DNA from: Niveispirillum sp943370215
GTDB taxonomy: Bacteria; Pseudomonadota; Alphaproteobacteria; Azospirillales; Azospirillaceae
Direction: 5' to 3'
DNA: 64,000 nt
NCBI GenBank assembly: GCA_943370215.1
Contig: CALRQC020000007.1
Coordinates: 62,001-126,000, forward strand
Positions 35,894 to 43,779 of the stretch are shown piece after piece. Below the pieces are notes generated by a model. That model saw only the letters and a list, made by a program, of their open reading frames with translations, was not told the DNA's origin and did not search any database. Position 1 is the stretch's first letter. The number at the start of each line of letters is the position of its first letter. A program made the position numbers and the translations under genes.

Positions 35894-36145
35894 CTATCGG
35901 AGAAGCGGCGTGCGCTTGGCCAGATCGTTGCGGATCGTGGTCGCGGCGACGCCGCCCTCCCCCATGGCGTGGCTGATCTGGTCGAGCCCGAGCACAATAT
36001 CGCCGGCCGCATAAAGGCCGGAATGTTGGTGCACTGATGGCTATCGACGACCAGACAGCCATCCCCGGCAAGGGTGGCCCCCACTTGCCCGGCAAGTTCT
36101 GATCGGATGTCCGACCCAAGGGCCGGGTAGAGCGTATCAGAGCCC
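35894..36145 (-). pseudogene. 3' remnant of a thioredoxin-reductase-like FAD/NAD(P) oxidoreductase
   Basis: On the minus strand one frame reads DTLYPALGSDIRSELAGQVG and LAGDGCLVVDSHQ, then after a frameshift another reads SGLYAAGDIVLGLDQISHAM and GEGGVAATTIRNDLAKR before TAG at 35894-35896. YAAGD...Q and the following helix are the conserved C-terminal FAD segment of thioredoxin reductases. The N-terminal two thirds are missing; the break abuts the IS3 fragment beginning near 36159. Confidence 0.75.
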
Positions 36146-36158
36146 GTCGCAATGCCAT

Positions 36159-36430
36159 CAATTCATCGACGCGAAGAAGGCGGCAATACCTGTTGGTCGG
36201 AGCGGTCGTTTATTGGGCGTGAGCCGTTCTGGCTATTATGCCTGGAAGCGTCGCAAGCCCAGTCTTCGGCAATATGCTGATATGATATTGCTGGCACAGG
36301 TCCGTCGGCACTTTGCGCTTTCGCACGAGACATACGGGAGCCCGCGTATGCACGCAAAGTTGAAGGCCGCCGGTCTTTCCTGCGGGCGGCACCGGATTGC
36401 CCGACTATGTGGATTGAAAGCTTTGGGGAT
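36159..36430 (+). mobile_element. IS3-family transposase (OrfB) N-terminal fragment
   Basis: The frame reads QFIDAKKAAIPVGRSGRLLG then VSRSGYYAWKRRKPSLRQYA and SHETYGSPRMHAKLKAAG, the HTH_21 region that opens IS3 OrfB proteins. It breaks off after HRIARLCGLKALGI, before the DDE catalytic core. Neither OrfA nor terminal repeats are visible. It is an inactive fragment marking a recombination junction. Confidence 0.85.
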
Positions 36431-36437
36431 TGGAGCT

Positions 36438-37283
36438 TCAGAAGGCGGCCGCCTCGATACTTTCTCCGGAGTTTGAGAAAGACTGCTGTTTCTCGACCTT
36501 AGCATAGAACACGAGGCGCAGGTGCTTTTCCTCATCCACGATGAAGGACGAGTGATCGAATGCCACCGGCCCGTGACCGTCGATCATGAAGCTCCGGCGA
36601 CCTTCGCAGCGGCCATGCACATCATGCTGGTTCCATAGTCTTTTGAAGGAAGGCGAAACCTGTTCCAGTGCCTCGACGAGCGCGACCATGGTTTCGTCCT
36701 CGGGAGCCTGCGCAAAATCCCGCCGGAAGCTCGCCAGCACTTGGGGAGCCTGAACCGCCCATTCGACGATCCGGCCGTTCAGCCGATCGTCCGCAAACAG
36801 CATCCAGAGCATATTCCGTTCAGCGGGCGCGCGCTTTTCGAAACCGAACAGGCGCTCGGCCGCATCGTTCCAGCCGATCACGTCCCATCGCAGGTTCAGC
36901 ACATAGGATGGACGCAGTGTCAGATCGTCAAGCAATCGCCGCACCAGCGGCGGCAACTCACACCACGCCTGTCCCGCCACGGCGGGCGGACGTTGGTGGG
37001 CGAGAAGGAAGAGATGCCGTCGCTCGATTTCATCCAGTTTCAGGATGCGGGACACGTTATCGAGAAAGGCCGTCGAAACCTTGATGGCACGGCCCTGTTC
37101 CAGCCAAGTGTACCAGGTGAGGCCGACGCCAGCGAGTGCGGCAACTTCTTCGCGCCGAAGCCCCGGCGTGCGCCGCCGCTTGCCCGCAGGCAAGCCGACA
37201 TCGAGCGGCGAAAGGCTTTCCCGCCGCCGTCGCAGAAAATCCGCCAGTTCGGAGCGAGTACGGTCCAGCCGATTATCCAGCAT
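36438..37283 (-). CDS. XRE-type regulator with MmyB-like ligand-binding domain
   Basis: 281 residues from the ATG at 37283; an ATG at 37340 would add 19 residues but cover a palindrome. The N-terminal helix-turn-helix spans about 10-80 (RTPGLRREEVAALAGVGLTW, then YTWLEQGR). A PAS-like MmyB domain follows (LNLRWDVIGWNDAAERLFGF near 130-150, SFMIDGHGPVAFDHSSF near 235-252). Such proteins usually repress an adjacent transporter or reductase; here the divergent MFS exporter gene is the likely target. The last codons lie next to the IS3 fragment. Confidence 0.88.
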   Translation of the reverse strand: MLDNRLDRTRSELADFLRRRRESLSPLDVGLPAGKRRRTPGLRREEVAALAGVGLTWYTWLEQGRAIKVSTAFLDNVSRILKLDEIERRHLFLLAHQRPPAVAGQAWCELPPLVRRLLDDLTLRPSYVLNLRWDVIGWNDAAERLFGFEKRAPAERNMLWMLFADDRLNGRIVEWAVQAPQVLASFRRDFAQAPEDETMVALVEALEQVSPSFKRLWNQHDVHGRCEGRRSFMIDGHGPVAFDHSSFIVDEEKHLRLVFYAKVEKQQSFSNSGESIEAAAF

Positions 37284-37292
37284 ATTGGTCAC

Positions 37293-37321
37293 AGTAACAC
37301 TATAATTTATCTTATAGTAAC
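37293..37321. promoter_or_regulatory. Putative operator between the XRE regulator and MFS genes
   Basis: ACTATAA and TTATAGT form a perfect 7-base inverted repeat around TTTATC (37299-37318), flanked by two direct AGTAAC copies at 37293 and 37316. It sits in the divergent promoter region. Confidence 0.5.
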
Positions 37322-37367
37322 AGTTTAATTCATGTGACATGCGACTTCAAGAAAGATTGGAGTTGCC

Positions 37368-38831
37368 ATGACCGTCGATCATTCCACCACCCCCCATTCC
37401 CCACAGCCGCCCGCTCAAACACGCCCTTCAGCGCTTGCGCTGACCATTCTGCTGCTCGGTGGCTTCATCACTGTCTTCGACCTGTTCGTCGTCAATGTCG
37501 CGATACCCTCGATGCAGGCCGATCTTGGTGTAAGCTTTGCCGAAATAGGCTTCGTCATCGCCGGATATGAACTGGCGTTCGGCGTGTTACTGATCGCGGG
37601 CGGGCGACTTGGCGACCGCCATGGCAGACGACGCCTTTTCGCACTCGGCATGGCCGGATTTGCGATCACATCGTTGCTTTGCGGCATTGCGCCCGATGCG
37701 ACCAGCCTGATCGTTGCCCGCCTTCTGCAAGGTGCGACCGGCGCGATATTATTTCCGCAGGTCTATGCGCTGCTGCGTGTGATGTATGACGAAACGGGTC
37801 GCCGCAGGGCATTTGGTCTGCTTGGCATGACGTTGGGATTGGCCGCCATCGCTGGGCAGGTCTTTGGCGGCCTGATCGTTGAAAGCGATCTGTTCGGTCT
37901 TGGCTGGCGAATTATTTTCCTTATCAACCTGCCGATAGGTTTCGTCGCGCTGTTGTCCGCACGGGTCATCCCGGAGTCGCGCTCTCCCGAAGCGATGGGC
38001 GTCGATTGGCTCGGGATCGGACTGGCTTCAGCGGGATTGCTGTTCCTGCTCCTGCCACTGCTTGAAGGTCCGAATATTGGCTGGCCGCTCTGGACATGGG
38101 CAAGCATGGCGGCATCGGCCTCACTGCTGGCGGCATTCCTTGCGTGGGAGCATCTGGTTGCGAAGCGTGGTGGTGATCCGGCCATTGACTTGACGTTGTT
38201 TCGCAATAGCGGCTTCTCCGTCGGGTCTCTGGTGGTGCTGCTGATCTATTCGACATCGACATCGCTGTTCTTATGCTTCGCGTTGTTGGTGCAGTCCGGC
38301 CTAGGCCTGACCCCGTTTGCGGCTGGTACGCTGTTCGCGCCGGCAAGCGTCGGCTTCGTGGTTGCCTCGCTGGTAGCGCCAAAACTGGTGGCGCGTTTCG
38401 GAAATATGGCAATCGTTGGTGGCGCGCTGCTCTACGCGGCGGGGATCGGCTGGTTGATTGTGACCGCCGCCAGCCTTGGCGATGGAGCCGATACCATGGC
38501 GCTTTTGCCGCCTTTGATTTTGTTCGGCTTTGGCCAGGGTCTGTCGATGACACCGCTCCTCAGTCTGGTCATCGGCTACGTCGAGGGAAACCATGCCGGA
38601 ATGGCAGCCGGTTTCATTTCCACGATGCAGCAGGTGGGCGGAGCCTTTGGTGTTTCCGTGGTTGGCATATTCTTCGTCGGCATTCTCGCCAGCGATGCTG
38701 GCGAAGGCATAAGCCAAGCAGGGCGCTATGCAGACGCCTTCTCCGGGGCGATGATCTACAACCTCGTTGCCGTGCTCCTGGCAGCCGCGCTCATCGCCTT
38801 GATCGTGCGTAAACAACGCTCCGGTCAATAG
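37368..38831 (+). CDS. MFS drug/proton antiporter (DHA2, EmrB/QacA type)
   Basis: 487 residues with about 14 hydrophobic segments. The first helix is ALTILLLGGFITVFDLFVVN, ending with the family's D-x-x-x-V-N-V-A-I-P motif. Loop motif A is GRLGDRHGRRRLFALG near residues 80-95, and the motif-C region is GLAAIAGQVFGGLIVE near 162-177. It should export drugs or other amphipathic compounds from the cytosol using the proton gradient. It is divergent from the XRE regulator, a common regulator-efflux pair. With that regulator it lies between two truncated genes, so it may have arrived by transfer. Confidence 0.92.
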   Translation: MTVDHSTTPHSPQPPAQTRPSALALTILLLGGFITVFDLFVVNVAIPSMQADLGVSFAEIGFVIAGYELAFGVLLIAGGRLGDRHGRRRLFALGMAGFAITSLLCGIAPDATSLIVARLLQGATGAILFPQVYALLRVMYDETGRRRAFGLLGMTLGLAAIAGQVFGGLIVESDLFGLGWRIIFLINLPIGFVALLSARVIPESRSPEAMGVDWLGIGLASAGLLFLLLPLLEGPNIGWPLWTWASMAASASLLAAFLAWEHLVAKRGGDPAIDLTLFRNSGFSVGSLVVLLIYSTSTSLFLCFALLVQSGLGLTPFAAGTLFAPASVGFVVASLVAPKLVARFGNMAIVGGALLYAAGIGWLIVTAASLGDGADTMALLPPLILFGFGQGLSMTPLLSLVIGYVEGNHAGMAAGFISTMQQVGGAFGVSVVGIFFVGILASDAGEGISQAGRYADAFSGAMIYNLVAVLLAAALIALIVRKQRSGQ

Positions 38832-38872
38832 TAGGGCGGTAGACAGGCGTCGACAGTCTTCAAGGGAGCAGG

Positions 38873-38923
38873 TCAATACGCATCACGCAGCCAGCCGATC
38901 AGATGTTCGCGGGGCGTGGTCAT
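38873..38923 (-). pseudogene. Truncated N-terminus of a DUF892-type protein
   Basis: On the minus strand, AGGAGCACATC precedes an ATG at 38923 encoding MTTPREHLIGWLRDAY and then TGA. The peptide resembles the start of ferritin-like DUF892 proteins, which continue with a long helix missing here. The remaining intergenic sequence from 38924 to 39110 shows no gene. Confidence 0.45.
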
Positions 38924-39110
38924 GATGTGCTCCTATATTCAAAGCTCATAGGGAGGGGGACGCCGGGCGGGGAAGCATCGGCCTGCTGCGGTTGCCTGCC
39001 GTGCGCCCCGCCCTTCGGGTGACCGCTCGCCTGTCACCAATGTCAATGGCAGCAAGCGCGTCCGCTGTGCCTGATGAGCCGTTAAGGGGATAGATCAAGG
39101 AAGCCGGTGA

Positions 39111-39605
39111 TCAGGCCGCGTCGGCGTTGATATGACCGGTGGCCAGCTTGCTGAGGATCTGATCTGTCCGCCGTTCCTCCTCCAGCGTGGCTTCAAGCAG
39201 CGGCACAGCGGCATCCAGACCCAGTTGCTGGGCCCAGGCGCGCAAGGTGCCGTAGCGGCTGATCTCATAATGTTCAACCGCCTGCGCACCCGCCAGAAGG
39301 CCGGCATCCAGGGCATCGCTACCAGCGAAGTCCTCCATCACCTCCTTGCCTTCATCCAGGATGCCGATGATGGCGTCGCAGGTCTTGCCGCGCGGGGTCT
39401 TGCCGATGATTTCAAACACGCTCTCCAGCCGCTCGATCTGGTCCTCCGTCTGTGTGCGGTGCAGTTCGAACGCTTTGCGCAGATCCTCGCTGTTGGCGGC
39501 GCGGGCCATTTTCGGTAAAGCCCGCAAAATCTGCTTCTCGGCGAAGTAGATGTCTTTCAAGGTTTCGTGGAACAGATCGTTCAGGTCTTTGGGCTGCTTG
39601 GCCAT
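39111..39605 (-). CDS. Ferritin-like DUF892 (YciE/YciF) stress protein
   Basis: 164 residues from the ATG at 39605, with AGGAG upstream. The sequence is helical throughout: MAKQPKDLNDLFHETLKDIY, then FAEKQILRALPKMARAANS and QAVEHYEISRYGTLRAWAQQ near 110-130. Glu and His residues typical of the diiron four-helix fold are present (E24, E53-area QTEDQIERLE, E114-H115). YciE/YciF proteins accompany osmotic and general-stress responses; their reaction is unknown. A close match to the alphaproteobacterial EcfG promoter lies upstream, which supports stress control. Confidence 0.9.
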   Translation of the reverse strand: MAKQPKDLNDLFHETLKDIYFAEKQILRALPKMARAANSEDLRKAFELHRTQTEDQIERLESVFEIIGKTPRGKTCDAIIGILDEGKEVMEDFAGSDALDAGLLAGAQAVEHYEISRYGTLRAWAQQLGLDAAVPLLEATLEEERRTDQILSKLATGHINADAA

Positions 39606-39687
39606 GGGAAGCTCCTGCGTCGATGGCACCGCTGATCGGTCGTTACGGCCCGTGAGCGCGGTGAAAACCCCGCGGAACGCCGAAGGT

Positions 39688-39713
39688 AACGCCAGGACAT
39701 GGCCAAGCGTTCC
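39688..39713 (-). promoter_or_regulatory. EcfG-type general-stress promoter upstream of the DUF892 gene
   Basis: The minus strand reads GGAAC, 17 bases, then CGTT, the alphaproteobacterial EcfG consensus with a permitted spacer. Transcription would start near 39680, about 75 bases before the DUF892 ATG at 39605. Confidence 0.65.
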
Positions 39714-39747
39714 CTGGAAATATGACCTCCCACCTTGCCATTGCGGA

Positions 39748-40896
39748 TCAGGATGCCGTTTCGGTCCCGGCGCGCCCATGCGCGAAGAAAAAGCGCACCA
39801 TCTCCCGTGTCGCATCCGGCCCAAGCGGGTCGGTGAAGGAACCGGACGGGTTCCCCCCAGCCCAGGCATGGCCGGCGCCCTGGATTTCCCAATGCTCGCA
39901 CAGGCCCTGGTCGGACGCATCGGCATGGATGGTGCGGGTATAGGCCCGCCCGCCCGGCACCTCTCCACGCGTCACCATCGGCCGCAAACCCGGTGCTGCC
40001 CCCATGGCCTGGGCCGCGATGGCGGCGGCATTAGCAGGATGGACGGTGCTGTCCTGGGTACCGTGAAAGATAATGGTCGGAACCGGGCTGACACCGCCCC
40101 GCTCACCTGCCGCCCCATTGCGCATGGCGGCGAAGGCAGACGGCATGTCACGCGCCGCGCCCAGCGGCAGGCCTGAATGGGCGCCGACCGCAGCATAGAG
40201 ATCCGGATAGGTCGATCCCATGATCACCGCCGCGGCACCGCCCGCTGACAGGCCCGCGACATAGACGCGGGCAGGATCAACGGGATGATCCTTCATGATG
40301 CGACGGGTGATCCCGGCGATCAGCGCCGGCTCGCCCCGGCCGCGGCCCTGGTCCGCCGCATTGAACCAGTTCCAGCAGCGGTTGGCGTTGGCAGAGCCGG
40401 GTTGCTCCGGATAGGCGACCAGAAAGCCATGCTCCTCCGCCGCCAGGTTCATGCCGGTGCCGGTCGCAAAATCGTCGGCCGACTGGGTGCAGCCATGCAG
40501 CATGACGATCAGCGGCATCGGCCCATCCGGCCGATTGGCCGGAACATACAGCTTATAGGCCCGCGTGCCGGCTGCCTCGCTATAAGACTCATTGGTGAAG
40601 GAGGCACCCTCTGGCACAGGCTGGGCTGCGGGCCGGAAGAAGGCCCCCTGCCCGCCCGGCATGGTGCGGGACAGGTTGCGCAGGGTCTCCCCCAGACCGG
40701 TCCGCGCGTTTGGTGCAGCGGGGGCAGGGTCCAGGACGGTGAATTCCGCATCAATGATGGAAGGGTCGGGGGCGGTCGCGGGGTTCGGCGACCCACCACT
40801 CAACATTTGCTGGATAAGGGCGGTGGCCTCGGCAAGCCTGCCGGTGCCGGTAAGGCGTAGCGCCTCGGCCATTCCCTGGGGAGATTTGACGTGCAT
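39748..40896 (-). CDS. PHB-depolymerase-family esterase (LpqC/PhaZ-like)
   Basis: 382 residues. The N-terminal 95 residues are a low-complexity, partly helical region. The alpha/beta-hydrolase core starts at YKLYVPANRPDGPMPLIVML with an HGCTQSADDFA oxyanion region near 134-144. The nucleophile box is VYVAGLSAGGAAAVIMGS near 212-229, Asp is likely in IIFHGTQDSTVHP, and the His is in GAGHAWAGGNPSGSF near 343-357. No signal peptide is evident, so the enzyme would be cytosolic or exported otherwise. The family hydrolyses PHB or related esters; the real substrate is open. A CopG-like regulator gene lies 62 bases upstream on the same strand. Confidence 0.88.
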   Translation of the reverse strand: MHVKSPQGMAEALRLTGTGRLAEATALIQQMLSGGSPNPATAPDPSIIDAEFTVLDPAPAAPNARTGLGETLRNLSRTMPGGQGAFFRPAAQPVPEGASFTNESYSEAAGTRAYKLYVPANRPDGPMPLIVMLHGCTQSADDFATGTGMNLAAEEHGFLVAYPEQPGSANANRCWNWFNAADQGRGRGEPALIAGITRRIMKDHPVDPARVYVAGLSAGGAAAVIMGSTYPDLYAAVGAHSGLPLGAARDMPSAFAAMRNGAAGERGGVSPVPTIIFHGTQDSTVHPANAAAIAAQAMGAAPGLRPMVTRGEVPGGRAYTRTIHADASDQGLCEHWEIQGAGHAWAGGNPSGSFTDPLGPDATREMVRFFFAHGRAGTETAS

Positions 40897-40958
40897 GTCG
40901 ATGCTTTCTTTCGTTCCGGGAAGGGCATTTTTCGGGAGAGGGAGAGGGGGAAGCCGGG

Positions 40959-41393
40959 CTATCGCAACCGGCCGGTCAATGCCGCCTTGACGGCGGCGCT
41001 GGCATGGAGCCCGCCCAGTACCGTCAGGGACGCGATGGTGGCACGGGCCAGTTCCGGCGTCACATCCGGTGCAATGCTGGCCAGACCCAGAACGCGGATA
41101 TCGAGCATTTCGCCCGCGTTCTGGGCCGCTTCGAGTTCCTGACGGCTGAGATGGCGCAGACCAAGATCGACACTCTTCCGGGTTACCGCCTGCCGCACCG
41201 CCTCGCCATGCCGTTCAATCTGATTGCGGATGGCGGTGCGGATGAAATCGGTGCGGTTGGAATAGAACCCTTCCTGCACCAGCAGGTCGATATGGCCCAG
41301 ATCGACAAAGCCCAGATTGATGGTGATCTTCTCGCTGTCCGGCACCTTGGGCCGGAGGTCATGAACATTGTCTGCCATCACATCACCATCCAT
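40959..41393 (-). CDS. CopG/ribbon-helix-helix-like regulator
   Basis: 144 residues (an internal ATG at 41378 would give 139). The N-terminal half has KITINLGFVDLGHIDLLVQE then FYSNRTDFIRTAIRNQIERHG, a beta-strand followed by two helices as in CopG/Arc-type DNA binders. The C-terminal half is helical and of unknown role. It precedes the PHB-depolymerase-like gene and probably controls it and itself. A perfect inverted repeat lies immediately upstream of its start. Confidence 0.75.
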   Translation of the reverse strand: MDGDVMADNVHDLRPKVPDSEKITINLGFVDLGHIDLLVQEGFYSNRTDFIRTAIRNQIERHGEAVRQAVTRKSVDLGLRHLSRQELEAAQNAGEMLDIRVLGLASIAPDVTPELARATIASLTVLGGLHASAAVKAALTGRLR

Positions 41394-41394
41394 T

Positions 41395-41414
41395 TACCAT
41401 CTCTGTGGATGGTA
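41395..41414. promoter_or_regulatory. Inverted repeat TACCATC-N6-GATGGTA before the CopG-like gene
   Basis: A perfect 7-base inverted repeat with a 6-base spacer, flanked by further ACCATC at 41386 and GATGGT at 41419. It starts two bases upstream of the gene and suits autoregulation by a ribbon-helix-helix protein. Confidence 0.55.
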
Positions 41415-41441
41415 TGCAGATGGTGAGAACACAATGACCTT

Positions 41442-43646
41442 TCAAGTGGCCAATCGCCCGAGCGCGGTGGCAAACCGTTCCATGGCTGAGGTCAGGCTGG
41501 GCATGATCAACCCGCGCTCGCTGGACATGGGCACATGGCGGGGACGACGCGCGGTCCAGCCCATGGCCGTGGCTGACCGCGCGTCGACAAGGTCGGTACG
41601 CAACGCCATTGCCGTACCGATCCCAACCGCAAAATCAGCCCAGGATAGCGCCCCACCATTGGCGAGATGCCAGAGGCCAGTCTCATCATCGATGATCAGG
41701 TCCAACGTGGCGCGTACAAGATCCGGCACATAGGTCGGCGAGGTGATGCAATCCCCCGCCGCCTGAAAAATCCGCCCGGCGCGAAGCGATGTGACAAGGC
41801 GGACGGCAAAATTCTGCGTGTCATAGGGGGAGAAGAAGGATGCCGTCCGTACAACAAGGATCCGACCGGCACCTGCCAGCAGCACGCTGTCGGCCCTGGC
41901 TTTGCTGACACCATAGATATTCAGCGGCGCCGTCACGTCGCTTTCCACATAGGCCCGGTCCAACAGGCCATCGAAGACCAGATCGCTGGAAAAGCCGGTA
42001 TAATGGATGCCACGCCGCCCACAGGCCTCGGCCAGATCGATGCTGCCGGCAAAATTCGCGGCAAGGCAGGCCTCGGCATTGTTCTCCGCCTCGTCAACCC
42101 GTACCCACCCCGCGCCATTGATCACGGCCCATGGCTGGACTTCATCGAGAACGCGGTCAATGGAGGCCGGAACAAGCAGGTTCAGCATACTGCGCCCCGT
42201 CAGAACATGGTCGATGCCCCGCAGACGGCACGCCCCGGCAAAGGCCTGCCCCAGCGTTCCCGTGGCCCCGACAATCAGCAAGGGCCGGGCGGGCCGCGAC
42301 GCGATTGCCCGCACATGGCACCGCCACCAGCCGGCTACGTCCAGTACAGGATGATCCGGCACCCGTCCCGCCGCCATCATCCGCATCATGGGGGCCAGTG
42401 CGGTCTCCCGCGGAACAGCACCCCTTATGTCGAAGACGCCGCTTTCATAATGGCCGGCATCGCGTGTCAGCAGGCTATCCCAGTCATGGGAACCCAGCAG
42501 ACTCCACGCGGTCACGGCCTCGATCGCCATTCCTTCGGCACGCAGCCGGCCCGCCGTTTCCCAGGCCTCCCGCAGCCATCGCATCTGCTCCTCGCGGGTG
42601 CAGCCATTATGGATTTCCGTGACCGCCATGGGCACGCCATAGCGATCCCAACAGGCCCGCAAGGCGCCTTCCAGCCCCGGCGGCTGGTCGGTGACCTGCA
42701 CAGCCTCCACATCCGCCAGAGGACCGTAGGAGCAGGCACCATGGGTCACAGCGGGATAGCGCTCCAGCCGGTGATCCAGAAAGCGGTCGCTGGTGAGATA
42801 ATGGTTGATCCCCATAATGTCAGGCGGACAGGGGTTCGCTTCCAGGGCCCGCAGGCGCCCCTGAAAGCCCATGCTGCAGAGTCGGTCCCAAAGCAGATGG
42901 CTGTCCGTGAAGCGTCCAGCCAGCATGTCCCACGATGCCCAGCGGCGCTGGTTGTCAAAATAAGCCTGCGCCGCACGTTGGGGCGTGGCGCCGGTATGGC
43001 CCAGATCCTCGGTCTGGATCAGCCGCGCCACCGGATTGACAGCGCGGATCGCGGCCATCGCGGCGCGGATGCCGTCAATCTGGTTGATCAAAGCCAGCCA
43101 GAACGCCGCCTCATCCCGCTGATGTGGATACCAAAGGCCATAGAGCGCCGAGAAGCGGGCCGTGGTCAGCGGCTCGTTCACGGGGGTCCAGTCGCGGACC
43201 CAGGGATAGCGCCGCGCGGCGTCGGCCGAATGCTGTGCCAAACCGGCTGCGAAGCCCTCGTTCAGAAGATCAGTGCCATGGGGACCGCTGCCATGATGCA
43301 CCAGCCCCAGGATGGGGCGGATGCCAAGGCCGCGCAGCCGTGCCAGCCGCTCGTCATGCCATGCCCAAAGGCGTTCGGGATCCCGCGCATGGGCGAACGT
43401 CTCCCACAGCAGCGGGTATCGCAAGGCCGTCAGCCCCAGACCAGCGAAACGATCGAGGTCGTCGGCCCGCACATCGTGGCCGCTCAGCACCACCTGATCA
43501 CGATGATGATCGCCGGTTCGGCTGATGGTGCATTCGACCCCTGCCCAGAGGACCAGCGGCAGGGATGGATCTGCTATTTTCGCGTTCAGTGGGATACCCC
43601 ATCCATAGGCCGCGACTGTCGCAGCAATAAAAAGTAAACACGACAT
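41442..43646 (-). CDS. Fusion of GH1-like glycosidase and RmlD-like sugar reductase
   Basis: 734 residues from the ATG at 43646; the frame reaches an ATG at 43724 and homologous domains start a little later than either, so the start is uncertain. A hydrophobic stretch SCLLFIAATVAAYGWGIPL at the N-terminus could be a membrane anchor or untranslated. The first two thirds form a GH1-type barrel with DWTPVNEPLTTA (acid/base Glu) and PMAVTEIHNGCTREE (nucleophile Glu). The last third is a short-chain reductase of the RmlD type with LLIVGATGTLGQAFAGA, SSDLVFDG and YGVSKA, which bind NAD(P) and an NDP-sugar. The divergent neighbour encodes another glycan fusion, so both may serve one cell-surface polysaccharide. 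Confidence 0.82.
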   Translation of the reverse strand: MSCLLFIAATVAAYGWGIPLNAKIADPSLPLVLWAGVECTISRTGDHHRDQVVLSGHDVRADDLDRFAGLGLTALRYPLLWETFAHARDPERLWAWHDERLARLRGLGIRPILGLVHHGSGPHGTDLLNEGFAAGLAQHSADAARRYPWVRDWTPVNEPLTTARFSALYGLWYPHQRDEAAFWLALINQIDGIRAAMAAIRAVNPVARLIQTEDLGHTGATPQRAAQAYFDNQRRWASWDMLAGRFTDSHLLWDRLCSMGFQGRLRALEANPCPPDIMGINHYLTSDRFLDHRLERYPAVTHGACSYGPLADVEAVQVTDQPPGLEGALRACWDRYGVPMAVTEIHNGCTREEQMRWLREAWETAGRLRAEGMAIEAVTAWSLLGSHDWDSLLTRDAGHYESGVFDIRGAVPRETALAPMMRMMAAGRVPDHPVLDVAGWWRCHVRAIASRPARPLLIVGATGTLGQAFAGACRLRGIDHVLTGRSMLNLLVPASIDRVLDEVQPWAVINGAGWVRVDEAENNAEACLAANFAGSIDLAEACGRRGIHYTGFSSDLVFDGLLDRAYVESDVTAPLNIYGVSKARADSVLLAGAGRILVVRTASFFSPYDTQNFAVRLVTSLRAGRIFQAAGDCITSPTYVPDLVRATLDLIIDDETGLWHLANGGALSWADFAVGIGTAMALRTDLVDARSATAMGWTARRPRHVPMSSERGLIMPSLTSAMERFATALGRLAT

Positions 43647-43779
43647 CCAGACAATCGAGCCGGCGCATCTGCAAAAATCGCTATAACATGGATTAATTTT
43701 AACTAAGAGGAATGGAGCACCCATTCCGTCGGTACGTTGTTCCGATACTCACTTACACCCTTTTCGAAAGCCGGAAATC

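Noticed and set aside
34534..36084. 516-codon open frame on the minus strand
   Set aside because: Antisense to the catalase gene for most of its length. Only its first part, past 35894, coincides with the flavoprotein remnant, which is in two frames.
40959..41393. CopG-like gene as an antitoxin
   Set aside because: No small toxin (ParE/RelE type) gene is next to it; the neighbour is a full-length esterase.
41667..43637. 656-codon open frame on the plus strand
   Set aside because: It lies wholly antisense to the GH1/RmlD fusion, shows no domain, and is rich in Arg, Gln, His and Pro as expected of a shadow in GC-rich DNA.
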